64,000 bases of DNA from an uncultured Porphyromonadaceae bacterium (GCA_947178215.1 CAMWXJ010000001.1:62001-126000), one strand, 5' to 3'. Shown: positions 1 to 9,651, counted from the first letter of the stretch. Translations and numbers: made by a program. The notes: generated by a model from the letters alone, not told the origin.

Positions 1-73
1 CGAATCGTCCTAAACAACGGCGCTACGCCGCGAAGCCTGAATGATAAAAAAAATTAATTAAAAGGCGGTGATA

Positions 74-104
74 TTGCGCGATTGCTCCTAGATTGCTACT
101 TTTG
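74..104 (+). promoter_or_regulatory. Bacteroidota-type promoter of the GH123-like gene
   Basis: TTG at 74-76, a 20-base spacer and TACTTTTG at 97-104 match the Bacteroidota primary sigma consensus (TTTG-N17-23-TAnnTTTG). It would start a transcript near 110, giving a leader of about 170 bases that spans the duplicated segment. Confidence 0.6.
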
Positions 105-260
105 TCAAGTACAGCATACATAGATTTTCCTTTATGAATGGCTTTAAGCAGATGAATGGCTTTAAGCCCACATAATCCGGCCAACAATCCGTATTGCACA
201 CTGTATTTTAACGACATTCTGACTCGTTATTTGACTACTTGAAATAAGTTTAAATCACTT
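100..260 (+). repeat. Duplicated leader, copy A (161 bp)
   Basis: This segment recurs at 3518-3678, about 93% identical by eye (roughly 11 substitutions, no gaps). The two copies precede two different genes, ending 20 bases before the GH123-like start here and 29 bases before the lipoprotein start there. Similarity begins at the end of a TAnnTTTG promoter element and stops just before the coding region, so the shared part is mostly transcribed leader. It contains an internal tandem duplication of GATGAATGGCTTTAAGC. Confidence 0.9.
134..175 (+). CDS. Small upstream ORF in leader copy A (13 codons)
   Basis: ATG to TAA encodes MNGFKQMNGFKPT, an internal duplication of MNGFK. The same reading frame is intact in leader copy B (3552-3593), where the last two residues differ (HS). 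It lies entirely within the predicted 5' leader. Translation is unproven; the frame could be a by-product of the conserved DNA. No function is assigned. Confidence 0.35.
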   Translation: MNGFKQMNGFKPT

Positions 261-280
261 CTACCAGTAACCATATAATT

Positions 281-3200
281 ATGAAATACAACAGACAGAT
301 TCTAAGGCACATTCTGGGATCGCTCGTGGCGACTGTCATGCTGCCCGGTCTTGTTTCTGCCAGAGCGACGGACGATTCGGGGCGTTACGCCTACGGAGTA
401 GCGCAGACAAAGTGGGATGAAACTTTTGGCGCGCACCGCGCAGTGGTTGAGGTGGCAAAGCCTGCGGAAGTGGTGGAACTTGACTTTGCATGGCGGCGCA
501 ATGACCGCAATGTCGCAGATCACAGATTTCTAATAGTAAGCGCTGCCACCGGCGATACTATACGCAACATCAGCCGCGTGGAGGTCGACAACCATCGATG
601 CCGGCTGCTTTTCGGGCCTGTGAAAAGCGCAGGAGAGTATTATTTCTACTATCTGCCCCATCGTGTAAACAAAAACCACGGCTGGAACGGAGGCGAATAT
701 CTGAAGCCCGAAGCGGCCCCGTCGGCGAAGTGGATGTCGGTGGCGGAGCATGCGCGTAAGCCCGAAAAGGCAGTGATAAAGTGTGTGGAATCGCGCAGCG
801 TGTTCGACAGCTTCTATCCGATGGAGGTGGCCGCCTCTGAGCAGGAGGCGCGACGTTATGCCGAAAGTATGAAGTCGGGGATATATCTTTTTCCGGAAGA
901 CAGGATGTCGCCTGTAAGGATGAAAAAACGTCTGCCTCTGAAATGGCTCGACTACCGGCAGGGGAGCACATTCCTTAGTGAAGCTGCCCCCAACGAGTAT
1001 TTCACCTTCCAAATAGCCGCATGGCATCCCTACAGCTCATTGAAAGAGTTGTCATATAAAGTCACGCCGTTTGTCAGCGGCCGTGATACCATACAGCCAT
1101 CGAATGTCACATGCTTCAACCTTGAGGGAGTGGACGTAACGGGGCGCCGGTTCACAAAGAGCGTCGATCTGGCTGCCGGCGCAGTCCAGCCTCTATGGTT
1201 TGGGGTGGATCTGGCGGCAGATCAGAAGCCGGGTGTGTACAGAGGCGCGGTGACAGTGTCGGCTCTCGGAGGTGAGTCGGCTACTGTGCCGGTCGAAATC
1301 AGTATAGCCGGTGAACCCGTGGCAGACCGTGGCGACAGTCGTCCTGAAACCCATAGCCGCCTGCGATGGCTCAACTCTACCAAGGGGATCGCCGACACTC
1401 CGGTGCACGGTTATGAGCCGGTGCAGTACGATGACGGCACAATCGTTGTGACGGGGCGTAGGCTTACACCCGGCGCGGTGGGAGTGATGCCGGTGTCGGT
1501 CAAGGTGGCCGACAATGAGATGCTGTCGGGGCCGATGCGGTTCGTGGTCGTGAAGGATGGCCGGGAGCTGAAATTCCCGATGGCCGACCCGGTGGTGACC
1601 GAACTGACTGACGGACATGTGACTCTATCGTATAAAGGTGATTCCGATGGACTTACTCTCGACGTGACTGCCGAGATGGATTTCGATGGCCGTATTACAT
1701 ACAGATGCCGCCTGTCGGGCAGCAGAGAGACGGAGGTTGACGATGTGCGCCTTGAAATACCTGTGGCCTCGGAAGCCGCGCCATATTTCCTCGGACTCGG
1801 TCTGCCCGGTCAGGACACACCTCAAAGCTATTCTGGTAAATGGGACACGCCCGAGATGATAAATAACAACAACGGGCTCTCCATAGCGTCGTCACGTAAG
1901 ATCAGTTGGCTCTGGCCCTTCGACAGTTTCTGGACCGGAAGCACCAAGGCGGGAATCCACTGTGAGTTCCTTGGCGAAGGCTATTCAGGGCCGTTGCTCA
2001 ACCTTTATCATCCGCCCTATCCCGATGCATGGCACAACGGAGGCAAAGGCGGTTTTACGCTCAAACGCGATGGTGCAACGACACTTGTTAGCGCCTACTC
2101 CGGAAACAGGGTGATTCCGGCCGATTCGGTGTTGAATTTTGATTTCGCCATGCTTGTAACCCCGGTAAAGCCACTTGATTTCCGCACGCAGTTTACCGAC
2201 CGCTATTATCACAACGGCCAGAAGCCCACTCCATCTGAGGATGACGTGGCGGCAGGTGTCAGAGTCATAAATGTGCATCATGCCAATGAGCTGAACCCGT
2301 TTATTAACTATCCGTTCCTGTCGGTAGACGAGATGAAGGAGTTCGTCAGAAAGTGGCATGAGAGAGGCTGCAAGGTGAAAATCTACTATACCCTGCGTGA
2401 GCTTACTACTGCATTTCCTGAGCTTTGGGCCATGCGTAGTCTGGGTCATGAGATCTTCGCGCCGGGAAAGGGTGGCGGCTACAGCTGGTTGCAGGAGCAT
2501 ATGGTCGAAGACTATGAGCCGGCATGGTACAGCTATATCAACGGTGAAAACGACAAGGGTGTCGTGGCCGATGCGGCTGTGGTGACAGCCGAGAACGACG
2601 GACGCTGGTATAACTATTATGTTGAAGGACTGGCTTGGCTCGTCAGAGAACTGGATATCGACGGTCTGTATCTTGACGATGTGTCGTTTGGCCGCGATAT
2701 GCTCCAGCGCATGCGGCGAGCCATGGATGAGGTGAAGCCGGGTACGGTCATAGATCTTCATTCCAATACCGGTTTCTCGCGCGGTCCGGCCAATCAGTAT
2801 GCCGAGTTTTTTCCGTATATCGACAAGCTGTGGTTCGGCGAAAGTTTCATATATGACGAGATGGATCCTGTCAACTGGCTTGTGGAGTCGTCGGGCATAC
2901 CGTTTGGCCACACCGGCGATATGCTTCATGCAGGCGGTAATCCGTGGCTTGGAATGCAATATGGCATGACGGTGCGCTATCCGTGGTACACCGAAGGGGT
3001 GAGCTGTGATCCTCGTTCCGTGTGGCGTATATGGGACGAGTTCAATATCGCTGATTCGGAGGTGATCGGTTTCTGGGAGGACAATGTACCGGTACGGACC
3101 GACAATGACGATGTCAAAGTGACGGTCTACCGCCGTCCTGACAGATCGTTGCTGTCAATCGGCAACTATACCGACTCTACCGTCACAGTGACGCTCGATT

Positions 3201-3346
3201 TTGACTGGGATGCGCTTGGAATTAATCCTGAAAATGCGCGTCTGACAGCCCCGGCAATCGAGCATTTTCAGGAAGCGCGTTCATGGCGGCCTTCGGATGC
3301 CATAACCATAGAGCCGCGCCGCGGATATCTTATTTACGTGGAGTAG
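281..3346 (+). CDS. Secreted glycoside hydrolase, GH123-like (former DUF6067) type
   Basis: A protein of 1021 residues with a signal peptide over the first ~28 residues, so it is exported. The layout resembles large Bacteroidota proteins annotated as glycoside-hydrolase-domain or GH123-like: an N-terminal carbohydrate-binding-like part, beta-sandwich domains at about residues 220-350, a galactose-mutarotase-like middle part, then a TIM-barrel-like part at about 640-930 containing DIDGLYLDDVSFGRD, whose acidic pair is a plausible catalytic site. A short beta domain closes the protein. Family is recognised from overall pattern only; the substrate is not known, although the GH84 and GH20 genes nearby suggest amino-sugar glycans. 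It is probably transcribed alone behind leader copy A and ends before a 13-bp stem hairpin. Confidence 0.7.
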   Translation: MKYNRQILRHILGSLVATVMLPGLVSARATDDSGRYAYGVAQTKWDETFGAHRAVVEVAKPAEVVELDFAWRRNDRNVADHRFLIVSAATGDTIRNISRVEVDNHRCRLLFGPVKSAGEYYFYYLPHRVNKNHGWNGGEYLKPEAAPSAKWMSVAEHARKPEKAVIKCVESRSVFDSFYPMEVAASEQEARRYAESMKSGIYLFPEDRMSPVRMKKRLPLKWLDYRQGSTFLSEAAPNEYFTFQIAAWHPYSSLKELSYKVTPFVSGRDTIQPSNVTCFNLEGVDVTGRRFTKSVDLAAGAVQPLWFGVDLAADQKPGVYRGAVTVSALGGESATVPVEISIAGEPVADRGDSRPETHSRLRWLNSTKGIADTPVHGYEPVQYDDGTIVVTGRRLTPGAVGVMPVSVKVADNEMLSGPMRFVVVKDGRELKFPMADPVVTELTDGHVTLSYKGDSDGLTLDVTAEMDFDGRITYRCRLSGSRETEVDDVRLEIPVASEAAPYFLGLGLPGQDTPQSYSGKWDTPEMINNNNGLSIASSRKISWLWPFDSFWTGSTKAGIHCEFLGEGYSGPLLNLYHPPYPDAWHNGGKGGFTLKRDGATTLVSAYSGNRVIPADSVLNFDFAMLVTPVKPLDFRTQFTDRYYHNGQKPTPSEDDVAAGVRVINVHHANELNPFINYPFLSVDEMKEFVRKWHERGCKVKIYYTLRELTTAFPELWAMRSLGHEIFAPGKGGGYSWLQEHMVEDYEPAWYSYINGENDKGVVADAAVVTAENDGRWYNYYVEGLAWLVRELDIDGLYLDDVSFGRDMLQRMRRAMDEVKPGTVIDLHSNTGFSRGPANQYAEFFPYIDKLWFGESFIYDEMDPVNWLVESSGIPFGHTGDMLHAGGNPWLGMQYGMTVRYPWYTEGVSCDPRSVWRIWDEFNIADSEVIGFWEDNVPVRTDNDDVKVTVYRRPDRSLLSIGNYTDSTVTVTLDFDWDALGINPENARLTAPAIEHFQEARSWRPSDAITIEPRRGYLIYVE

Positions 3347-3371
3347 ACGATCGTGTGCGTGTATGACACAT

Positions 3372-3410
3372 TGCCGCGGAATCAGCCCTATCCGGATTGA
3401 TTCCGCGGCA
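3372..3410. terminator. Terminator-like hairpin after the GH123-like gene
   Basis: Perfect 13-base arms (3372-3384 and 3398-3410, TGCCGCGGAATCA) enclose a 13-base loop, 25 bases after the stop codon. No clear T-run follows, so termination is probable rather than certain. Confidence 0.55.
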
Positions 3411-3514
3411 CTTCTGACTCGTCATGTAACGTTTTGCCGTCATTAACCGCAATTTCACCACAGCTGAACTTGCATTTGCTATCGATAGATATGGTAATAT
3501 TTCAGATTTTATTG

Positions 3515-3522
3515 TAATTTTG
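3515..3522 (+). promoter_or_regulatory. -7 promoter element of the lipoprotein gene
   Basis: TAATTTTG matches TAnnTTTG and lies at the upstream edge of leader copy B, aligned with the element in copy A. The sequence just upstream is unrelated to copy A and lacks a clear -33 TTG, so promoter strength may differ between the two genes. Confidence 0.45.
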
Positions 3523-3678
3523 TCAAGTAGAGCGTACATAGATTCTCCTTTATGAATGGCTTTAAGCAGATGAATGGCTTTAAGCACTCATAATCCGGCC
3601 AACAATCCGTATGGCACGCTGTATTTTAACGACATTCTGACTCGTTATCTGACTACTTGAAATAAGTGTGGATCACTT
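3518..3678 (+). repeat. Duplicated leader, copy B (161 bp)
   Basis: Second copy of the segment at 100-260. A 34-base core containing the doubled GATGAATGGCTTTAAGC is identical in both copies; substitutions are scattered elsewhere. Its promoter element TAATTTTG (3515-3522) sits at the same place as in copy A, but I see no convincing TTG at the -33 position. Confidence 0.9.
3552..3593 (+). CDS. Small upstream ORF in leader copy B (13 codons)
   Basis: ATG to TAA encodes MNGFKQMNGFKHS, the counterpart of the 134-175 frame. The first 11 codons are identical in DNA between copies and the last two differ. Expression and function are unknown. Confidence 0.35.
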   Translation: MNGFKQMNGFKHS

Positions 3679-3707
3679 CGTCATCAGCAATCATAAACAA
3701 AACAATC

Positions 3708-4994
3708 ATGAAAGCAGCTTTCATTATCACAGTCGGTGCCATTATCGGAATCACGCTCATTACCGGATGCGGTGACACGGCCAAGGAGGCCGGCACAGTC
3801 GATGTGGCAGGAGCGATAGCTAATCCTACTGAGCTAAAAGTGAGTGACTTGGGTAAGACCATCACATACGTGCCGCTTGCCACCACCGACAGCTCGCTCG
3901 TCGGACAGAGTTGGGGCGTCACTGTGACCGACGACCTCGCCCTTGTGCGAAACAGCGGCTCTATCATGGCCCTCGGCACCACCGGCAACGGTGTGGGCGT
4001 CATGGCTTTCAGCCTGGCCGACGGCCGCTATCTCAACCACGTAGGCCACGGTGGGCAGGACGGAGAAGCATACATGCTCCCATTTTTCACTGTCGACGCC
4101 AAGACCAACATACTGACATTCGACGCCGCCAACGACAAGCGTGTGAAATATTCAGGCGACGGACGTTTTCTCGGCACTTACCCAAAACACATTATCTCAG
4201 CTTCAACCCCACGCCCTACGATCGTGGACGACACCATAGGCATAACGGCATTACAGAACCTTCCCGGCCAGGGCGACCCATATCTTTCAATAATCTTCAC
4301 TTCCGAGTCAGGACGGCTGCTCGACAGCATCCAGATAGTCAGCGCCGAGAATCCGTCACTAATGACGTTTTTTTCCATTGACGGCGGTATGACATTCGAT
4401 ACATTCGACGGCTTTATACCCCACTCTCAGGCCGGCGGCATGGCCTTCATCCAGCAGGGGAAGCCGAGTCTTTACAGGTCGCCGGCACCCTCTCTGTGGA
4501 GCGTAGGCAATGAATATCATGCCCTGATGGGATTTACCGACACTATATACAGTGTGGCGATGAACCGTGCTCCCGAAGCCACTCTGATATTCGACATGGG
4601 AGGACAGGGATACTCGCCGGCCGACAACGGCAAACGCGACATGACGGATAAAGATCTGATGATCGGAGAGATCATCGAATCTCCGTCGACACTCATATTC
4701 GGCGTGTCGAAAGGATGGAACAAGAAAGACAATGCATTCATAGGTCTTTATGACAAGAAAAGCGCTACCACACGCGCCACAAAAGCGAGCAATGGGTTTG
4801 TCGACGACCTGGGCGGCTTCATGCCGTTCTTCCCGGTCACAACCACTCCCGACGGCCGTTATGTGGGCATCATCACTCAGGAGGATATAGCCAAGTGGAT
4901 GGAGGAGCACCCCGAAGCTAAGGTGCCGGAATCGCTACAAGAGATAGTCGACAGCGAGGAGGAACCTAACCCGGTGCTCGTTATCGTGAAGTGA
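3708..4994 (+). CDS. 6-bladed beta-propeller lipoprotein
   Basis: A protein of 428 residues. I take the ATG at 3708 because it gives a classic lipoprotein signal: hydrophobic segment then LITGC with the lipidated Cys at residue 21; the frame is open 14 codons further upstream but those residues do not improve the signal. The body has spaced GxGVMAFSLADGRYL-, DGEAY- and GYSPADNGKRDM-like blocks typical of the Bacteroidota 6-bladed beta-propeller (BF3164/DUF4934-like) lipoproteins. These are usually cell-surface or periplasmic proteins of unknown binding partner. It is controlled by leader copy B and is followed by the GH84 gene after 96 bases. Confidence 0.75.
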   Translation: MKAAFIITVGAIIGITLITGCGDTAKEAGTVDVAGAIANPTELKVSDLGKTITYVPLATTDSSLVGQSWGVTVTDDLALVRNSGSIMALGTTGNGVGVMAFSLADGRYLNHVGHGGQDGEAYMLPFFTVDAKTNILTFDAANDKRVKYSGDGRFLGTYPKHIISASTPRPTIVDDTIGITALQNLPGQGDPYLSIIFTSESGRLLDSIQIVSAENPSLMTFFSIDGGMTFDTFDGFIPHSQAGGMAFIQQGKPSLYRSPAPSLWSVGNEYHALMGFTDTIYSVAMNRAPEATLIFDMGGQGYSPADNGKRDMTDKDLMIGEIIESPSTLIFGVSKGWNKKDNAFIGLYDKKSATTRATKASNGFVDDLGGFMPFFPVTTTPDGRYVGIITQEDIAKWMEEHPEAKVPESLQEIVDSEEEPNPVLVIVK

Positions 4995-5090
4995 TGCACC
5001 ACGCCATAAAGCAACCTTCTTGTCGTAGGCATATGATGCCGTCGCCATACAAAATAAATTGTTAAATAGAAAATCACTTAATTCTCAACC

Positions 5091-7679
5091 ATGAAATTAT
5101 TGAATTTTGCAGCCGTGGCCGCGGCTGTGGCTGTCGCAGTTCCGGCAGCCACGGCGCAGAACGACTTCGACTTCTCGACGCAGCGCGGCGAGATACAGGT
5201 CGTGCAGCCGGTTCCAGGCAAAGTGATTGACCGCGGTGTCATGGGCACTGTCATCAATCCCGTTCCCCGTAAAATGACCATGAGCGACACCGAGTCGATA
5301 CTGCTCGGCAACAAGCTCCGGCTCAGCGTGCCCAAGGCTCTTGACTACGCCGTGCCCGCTGTACCGGCCCACCCCGGCGTCGTTAATGTCGAGACCAATG
5401 GAGCCAAACTCAGCGTCGTGGTCAACGCCAAGGCGGCCACCAAGGCCGGTGTGCCCGACAGCAACGACGCCTATCGCCTCGTAATCGACGCCAAAGGCAT
5501 TACAATTACCGCCCGCACCAACCGCGGCGCCCTCTACGGCCTCTATACTCTCGGCCAGATATTCGACGGCCCGTGGGGCAAGCTCAACCGCGCGCCTTAT
5601 TGCGACATAACCGACTGGCCCGAGTTTCCCCACCGCGGTCTTGTCGAGGGATTCTACGGCACCCCGTGGAGCCATGAGGCCCGCCTCGCCATTATCGACT
5701 ACCTCGGCAAAAACAAGATGAACACCTACATCTACGGCCCCAAAGACGACCCCTACCACAGCTCGCCCAACTGGCGCCAGCCTTACCCCGAAGCCGAGGC
5801 CGCCAAAATCAAGGAGCTCGCCAGGCGCGCTCAGGACGCCGGCGTGGACTTCGTGTGGGCCATACACCCGGGCAAGGACATACGCTGGAACAAGGAGGAC
5901 TATGACAGCCTTGTGAACAAGTTTGAGCTTATGTATAAACTCGGTGTGAGAGGCTACGCGGTGTTCTTCGACGACATCGAGGGCGAGGGCACCAATCCTC
6001 GCCGTCAGACCGAACTCCTCAACGCCCTCAATCGCGACTTCGTGAGCAAGAAGGGCGACGTAGCTCCTCTGGCTGTGTGCCCGACCGAATATTCGCGCCT
6101 TTGGGCGAGCCCCAAGAAGGGTGGCGCCAACGACATCTATGGCGAGACCCTCGACAAGGATATCAACGTGTTCTACACCGGCGACGTGGTGTGCTCCGAC
6201 CTCACCAAGGAGACACTCGGCTTCATGAACAACCTTATCCGCCGTCCGGCCTACTTCTGGTGGAATTTCCCCGTGAGCGACTACTGCCGCAACTTCCTGC
6301 TCGAAGGCCCCGTCTACGGTCTGGAAACCGATCTCACCGCCGCCGACTGCGTGGGTGTGCTCTCCAATCCCATGGAGCACGGCATCGCTTCGCTGTCGGC
6401 CCTCTACTCGGTGGGCGACTACAACTGGAACCCCGGCGCATACAACGCCATGGACTCGTGGGTACGCTCGCTCGCCGATGTCGCCGGCCCCGAGGCCGCG
6501 AAAGCCTATCACGACTTCGCTATCAACTCGGCCGACACACGCACCGGTTACCGCCGTGACGAGTCGTGGGAAATGCCCCGCATCACCGATGTCAACAACA
6601 TCTCCGACGCCGACCGTGCCACCCTGCGTCGTCTCTTCAACGAGCTCCGTTACGCTCCCGGCACTCTCCGCGCCAAGAGTACCAATCCCGCCCTTGTGGC
6701 CGAGCTCGAACCGTGGCTTGTACAGGCCGAGGCTCTTGGCAAGCGCCTCATAGCCGCCCTTGACCTCGTTGAACCGGGCGCCGAAGCCGCTTCTGAGGCC
6801 GACCGCTGGGATGCTATCGCTGCCGCTGTCGCCACTCCCGAAGAGGAGGCTGCCTACAACGCCCATATCCTCGGCACTCTCCGCCTCCTGCCTTTCCACG
6901 CTGCCGTGACCGAGAATGCTTCGCGCGACTTCTATACCCGCATAGCCGGCCACGCCCCAGTGGTGCGCCGCTTTGCCGGAACATACCACAATCTCTCCAC
7001 AGGCGAACCTATGGCTATGATGGACGGTGATACCACCACCTACTATCACTCCAACAACGGTCAGCGCAACGGTGACCGCATCATCATCGATCTTGGTGAG
7101 ACTGTGCCCGTAAGCGAGATTTATTTCCTCCAAGGTCGTAACGAAGGGGATGTCGACTACTTTGACGCGTTCACCCTCGAAGTGTCGCCCGACGACGAGA
7201 ACTGGACCCTGCTTACTCCTCAGCCCGTAAAGGAAACCTACGAATACACATGGAAGGGCGAGCCCGTGACCGGACGCTATCTGCGTATACGTCGCGATGA
7301 CTCGTCGAAGCGCACTAACTGGACCGCAATCCGCGAGATTGCCGTCAACCCCGTGACGCTTGAACAGCGCGGCCTGGCTTCGGCCTCAGGCAAGGCTCTG
7401 CCCGCATCGTGGGGGCGCGCAATCGACAACAATCCCACCACCGGCATCACTCTCGGCGACGAGACTATCGTGTACACTCTGCCTGCCGACGCGTCGGCAG
7501 TGACTATCCTCACCGACAAGAATGGCGCAGCTGCCACAGCCACATGGCTTGACGCTTCGGGCAACGCCATGTCGACCGTTCCCGTCAACCGTACGCTTAC
7601 CACTCTTACTGCCCCCGAAGGCGCAAAGAGCGTAAGCCTCAAAGGCCGAGCCGTAATTCAGGAGCTCATAGCCCGATGA
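5091..7679 (+). CDS. Secreted GH84 beta-N-acetylglucosaminidase
   Basis: A protein of 862 residues with a short signal peptide ending in ATAQ. An N-terminal GH20b-like domain (about 55-160) precedes the GH84 TIM barrel, recognised by HRGLVEGFYGTPWSHEARL, YGPKDDPYHSSPNWR and the catalytic pair Asp294-Asp295 in YAVFFDDIEGEG, equivalent to the Asp pair of Bacteroides O-GlcNAcase-type enzymes. GH84 enzymes remove terminal N-acetylglucosamine by substrate-assisted catalysis. A helical linker follows, then an F5/8 (CBM32-like) domain at about 640-760 and a small C-terminal beta domain. It ends just before a 17-bp terminator. A long antisense frame across this gene is a codon-bias artefact. Confidence 0.92.
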   Translation: MKLLNFAAVAAAVAVAVPAATAQNDFDFSTQRGEIQVVQPVPGKVIDRGVMGTVINPVPRKMTMSDTESILLGNKLRLSVPKALDYAVPAVPAHPGVVNVETNGAKLSVVVNAKAATKAGVPDSNDAYRLVIDAKGITITARTNRGALYGLYTLGQIFDGPWGKLNRAPYCDITDWPEFPHRGLVEGFYGTPWSHEARLAIIDYLGKNKMNTYIYGPKDDPYHSSPNWRQPYPEAEAAKIKELARRAQDAGVDFVWAIHPGKDIRWNKEDYDSLVNKFELMYKLGVRGYAVFFDDIEGEGTNPRRQTELLNALNRDFVSKKGDVAPLAVCPTEYSRLWASPKKGGANDIYGETLDKDINVFYTGDVVCSDLTKETLGFMNNLIRRPAYFWWNFPVSDYCRNFLLEGPVYGLETDLTAADCVGVLSNPMEHGIASLSALYSVGDYNWNPGAYNAMDSWVRSLADVAGPEAAKAYHDFAINSADTRTGYRRDESWEMPRITDVNNISDADRATLRRLFNELRYAPGTLRAKSTNPALVAELEPWLVQAEALGKRLIAALDLVEPGAEAASEADRWDAIAAAVATPEEEAAYNAHILGTLRLLPFHAAVTENASRDFYTRIAGHAPVVRRFAGTYHNLSTGEPMAMMDGDTTTYYHSNNGQRNGDRIIIDLGETVPVSEIYFLQGRNEGDVDYFDAFTLEVSPDDENWTLLTPQPVKETYEYTWKGEPVTGRYLRIRRDDSSKRTNWTAIREIAVNPVTLEQRGLASASGKALPASWGRAIDNNPTTGITLGDETIVYTLPADASAVTILTDKNGAAATATWLDASGNAMSTVPVNRTLTTLTAPEGAKSVSLKGRAVIQELIAR

Positions 7680-7743
7680 CCATCTGGACTTCGCTCGCCG
7701 AAGCATAACTGGCTCAGGCAACGAAGCCGACCACGTACACACA

Positions 7744-7782
7744 ACAGCCGCCCCTGTCGCATAACGCGACAGGGGCGGCTGT
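7744..7782 (+). terminator. Strong terminator hairpin after the GH84 gene
   Basis: Perfect 17-base arms (7744-7760 and 7766-7782) with a 5-base loop, 64 bases after the GH84 stop. Only a weak T-rich tail follows (CACTTTC). Confidence 0.7.
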
Positions 7783-7988
7783 CACTTTCACTGCAATCTG
7801 CCTAAGCGGAGGTCTGTAAATCCGGATTCGAGGATGAGATTATAGCAATTCTTAGAGAACTTGCAGGTACAAGCAGTTAACATCGAGGCGGCTCCTTAGA
7901 ATGTATATCGCGAGGAAACCAATTTATGACGCGGGTCTTTTGGAGCAACGCTGATGGTGTGGGAGGTGAGGGAGGAGCGGAAGAAAGC
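7783..7988. other. Intergenic stretch with no recognised feature
   Basis: Between the GH84 terminator and the PEP carboxykinase terminator I see no credible ORF, tRNA or repeat. The genes on either side converge, so no promoter is expected here. Confidence 0.6.
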
Positions 7989-8025
7989 AAAACCGGCCTC
8001 CCGCGTTGCGCGGGAGGCCGGTTTT
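7989..8025 (-). terminator. Rho-independent terminator of pckA
   Basis: Perfect 17-base arms (7989-8005, 8009-8025) with a 3-base loop. On the minus strand the stem ends in TTTTGCTTTC, a typical intrinsic terminator, 24 bases beyond the pckA stop. Confidence 0.85.
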
Positions 8026-8049
8026 ATAGCGTTACGCTGGTCGGCTCAA

Positions 8050-9651
8050 TCAGAGACGGGGACCGGCAGCAACGAGAGCCTTGCCGGCTTCGTTGTTCTC
8101 AAACTTCTTGAAGTTGTTGATAAACATCTCGGCGAGCTTCTCAGCCTTGGTTGTCCATTCGGCTGCGTTAGCGTATGTGTCGCGGGGATCGAGGATCTTG
8201 GGATCTACGCCGGGGAGTTCGGTGGGAACGGTGAAGTCGAAGATGGGTATCTGCTTGGTGGGAGCGTTGAGGATGGCGCCGTCGAGGATAGCGTCGATGA
8301 TGCCGCGGGTGTCGCGGATAGATATACGCTTGCCTGTGCCGTTCCAGCCGGTGTTTACGAGGTATGCCTTGGCACCGCTCTTCTCCATGCGCTTAACGAG
8401 TTCCTCAGCATACTTGGTGGGGTGGAGCGAGAGGAAAGCTGCGCCGAAGCAGGCCGAGAAAGTGGGAGTGGGCTCGGTGATGCCGCGCTCGGTGCCTGCG
8501 AGCTTCGAGGTGAAGCCGGAGAGGAAGTAGTACTTGGTCTGCTCGGGGGTGAGGATAGACACGGGAGGAAGCACACCGAATGCGTCGGCCGAGAGGAAGA
8601 TGACGTTCTGAGCGGCGGGGCCGTGGCTACCCGGGGCGATCTTCTCGATGAACTCGATAGGATAGGAAACGCGGGTGTTCTCGGTTACGCTCTTATCGGC
8701 GAAGTCGATGCTCTTGTCGGGACGTACGGTTACGTTTTCGAGGAGGGCGTTGCGACGGATAGCGTTGTAGATGTCGGGCTCAGCGTCCTTGTCGAGGTTG
8801 ATGACCTTAGCGTAGCAGCCGCCTTCGTAGTTGAACACGCCGTTGTCGTCCCAGCCGTGCTCGTCGTCACCGATGAGGAGACGCTTCGGGTCGGTCGAAA
8901 GGGTGGTCTTGCCGGTGCCGGAGAGGCCGAAGAAGATAGCGGTGTTCTCGCCGTTGAGGTCGGTGTTGGCCGAGCAGTGCATCGAGGCGATGCCGCGACG
9001 GGGGTTGTAGTAGTTCATGATAGAGAACATACCCTTCTTCATCTCGCCGCCGTACCAGGTGTTGATGATAACCTGCATGTGCTCGGTGAGGTTGAAGGCT
9101 ACGCAGGTCTCGGAGTTGATGCCGAGTTCCTTGTAGTTCTCTACTTTGGCTTTCGATGCGTTGAGCACCACGAAGTCAGGCTTGAAGTTGTCGAGCTCCT
9201 CCTTGGTGGGGCGCACAAACATGTTGGTCACGAAGTGAGCCTGCCATGCCACTTCCATGATGAAGCGAACGGCAAGGCGGGTGTCCTTGTTGGTGCCGCA
9301 GAAGGCATCAACGACGTAGAGGGGCTTGTTGCTGAGCTCCTTGTCGGCGATGACTTTGAGTTGGTCCCATACTTCGGTCGAGATGGGCTTGTTGTCGTTC
9401 TTGTATTCTTCGCTGGTCCACCAGATGGTATCCTTCGAGGTGTCGTCCATGACAAAGTATTTGTCCTTGGGCGAACGGCCGGTGTAGATACCGGTCATTA
9501 CGTTTACGGCGCCGAGTTCGGTCTCCTGACCTTTCTCATAACCTTCAAGACCGGGTTTGGTTTCGTCGATGAAAAGTTCATCCCACGAAGGGTTGTGGTA
9601 CACCTTGGGGGTGCCGGTGATACCATACTGCGATAAGTCGATTGTGCTCAT
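8050..9651 (-). CDS. pckA: Phosphoenolpyruvate carboxykinase (ATP)
   Basis: A protein of 533 residues, the usual length for ATP-type PEPCK. Diagnostic blocks include [11 protein letters not shown] near the N-terminus, the PEPCK-specific P-loop [11 protein letters not shown], and the nucleotide/metal segment [22 protein letters not shown]. The enzyme interconverts oxaloacetate + ATP with PEP + CO2 + ADP. In anaerobic Bacteroidota it normally runs in the carboxylating, ATP-forming direction, feeding oxaloacetate into the reductive branch that ends at fumarate reductase (sdhCAB at 22-26 kb). It is monocistronic: its own -7 element lies upstream and a strong terminator downstream. Confidence 0.97.
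   Translation of the reverse strand: MSTIDLSQYGITGTPKVYHNPSWDELFIDETKPGLEGYEKGQETELGAVNVMTGIYTGRSPKDKYFVMDDTSKDTIWWTSEEYKNDNKPISTEVWDQLKVIADKELSNKPLYVVDAFCGTNKDTRLAVRFIMEVAWQAHFVTNMFVRPTKEELDNFKPDFVVLNASKAKVENYKELGINSETCVAFNLTEHMQVIINTWYGGEMKKGMFSIMNYYNPRRGIASMHCSANTDLNGENTAIFFGLSGTGKTTLSTDPKRLLIGDDEHGWDDNGVFNYEGGCYAKVINLDKDAEPDIYNAIRRNALLENVTVRPDKSIDFADKSVTENTRVSYPIEFIEKIAPGSHGPAAQNVIFLSADAFGVLPPVSILTPEQTKYYFLSGFTSKLAGTERGITEPTPTFSACFGAAFLSLHPTKYAEELVKRMEKSGAKAYLVNTGWNGTGKRISIRDTRGIIDAILDGAILNAPTKQIPIFDFTVPTELPGVDPKILDPRDTYANAAEWTTKAEKLAEMFINNFKKFENNEAGKALVAAGPRL

Noticed and set aside
23..217. Minus-strand frame with LKAIHLLKAIHKG, partly repeated at 3330-3587
   Set aside because: The similarity is explained by the 161-bp duplicated leader. 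The frame is interrupted by a stop in copy B, so it is not a conserved protein.
5097..7133. Long minus-strand frame (678 codons) antisense to the GH84 gene
   Set aside because: Composition (Val, Gly, His, Ala) and lack of motifs mark it as the antisense shadow of a strongly biased gene.
7954..9636. Long open frame (560 codons) on plus, antisense to pckA
   Set aside because: pckA on minus has complete family motifs, promoter and terminator. The antisense frame is Val/Gly/Glu/Leu-rich without domains, the usual mirror of GC-rich third positions.
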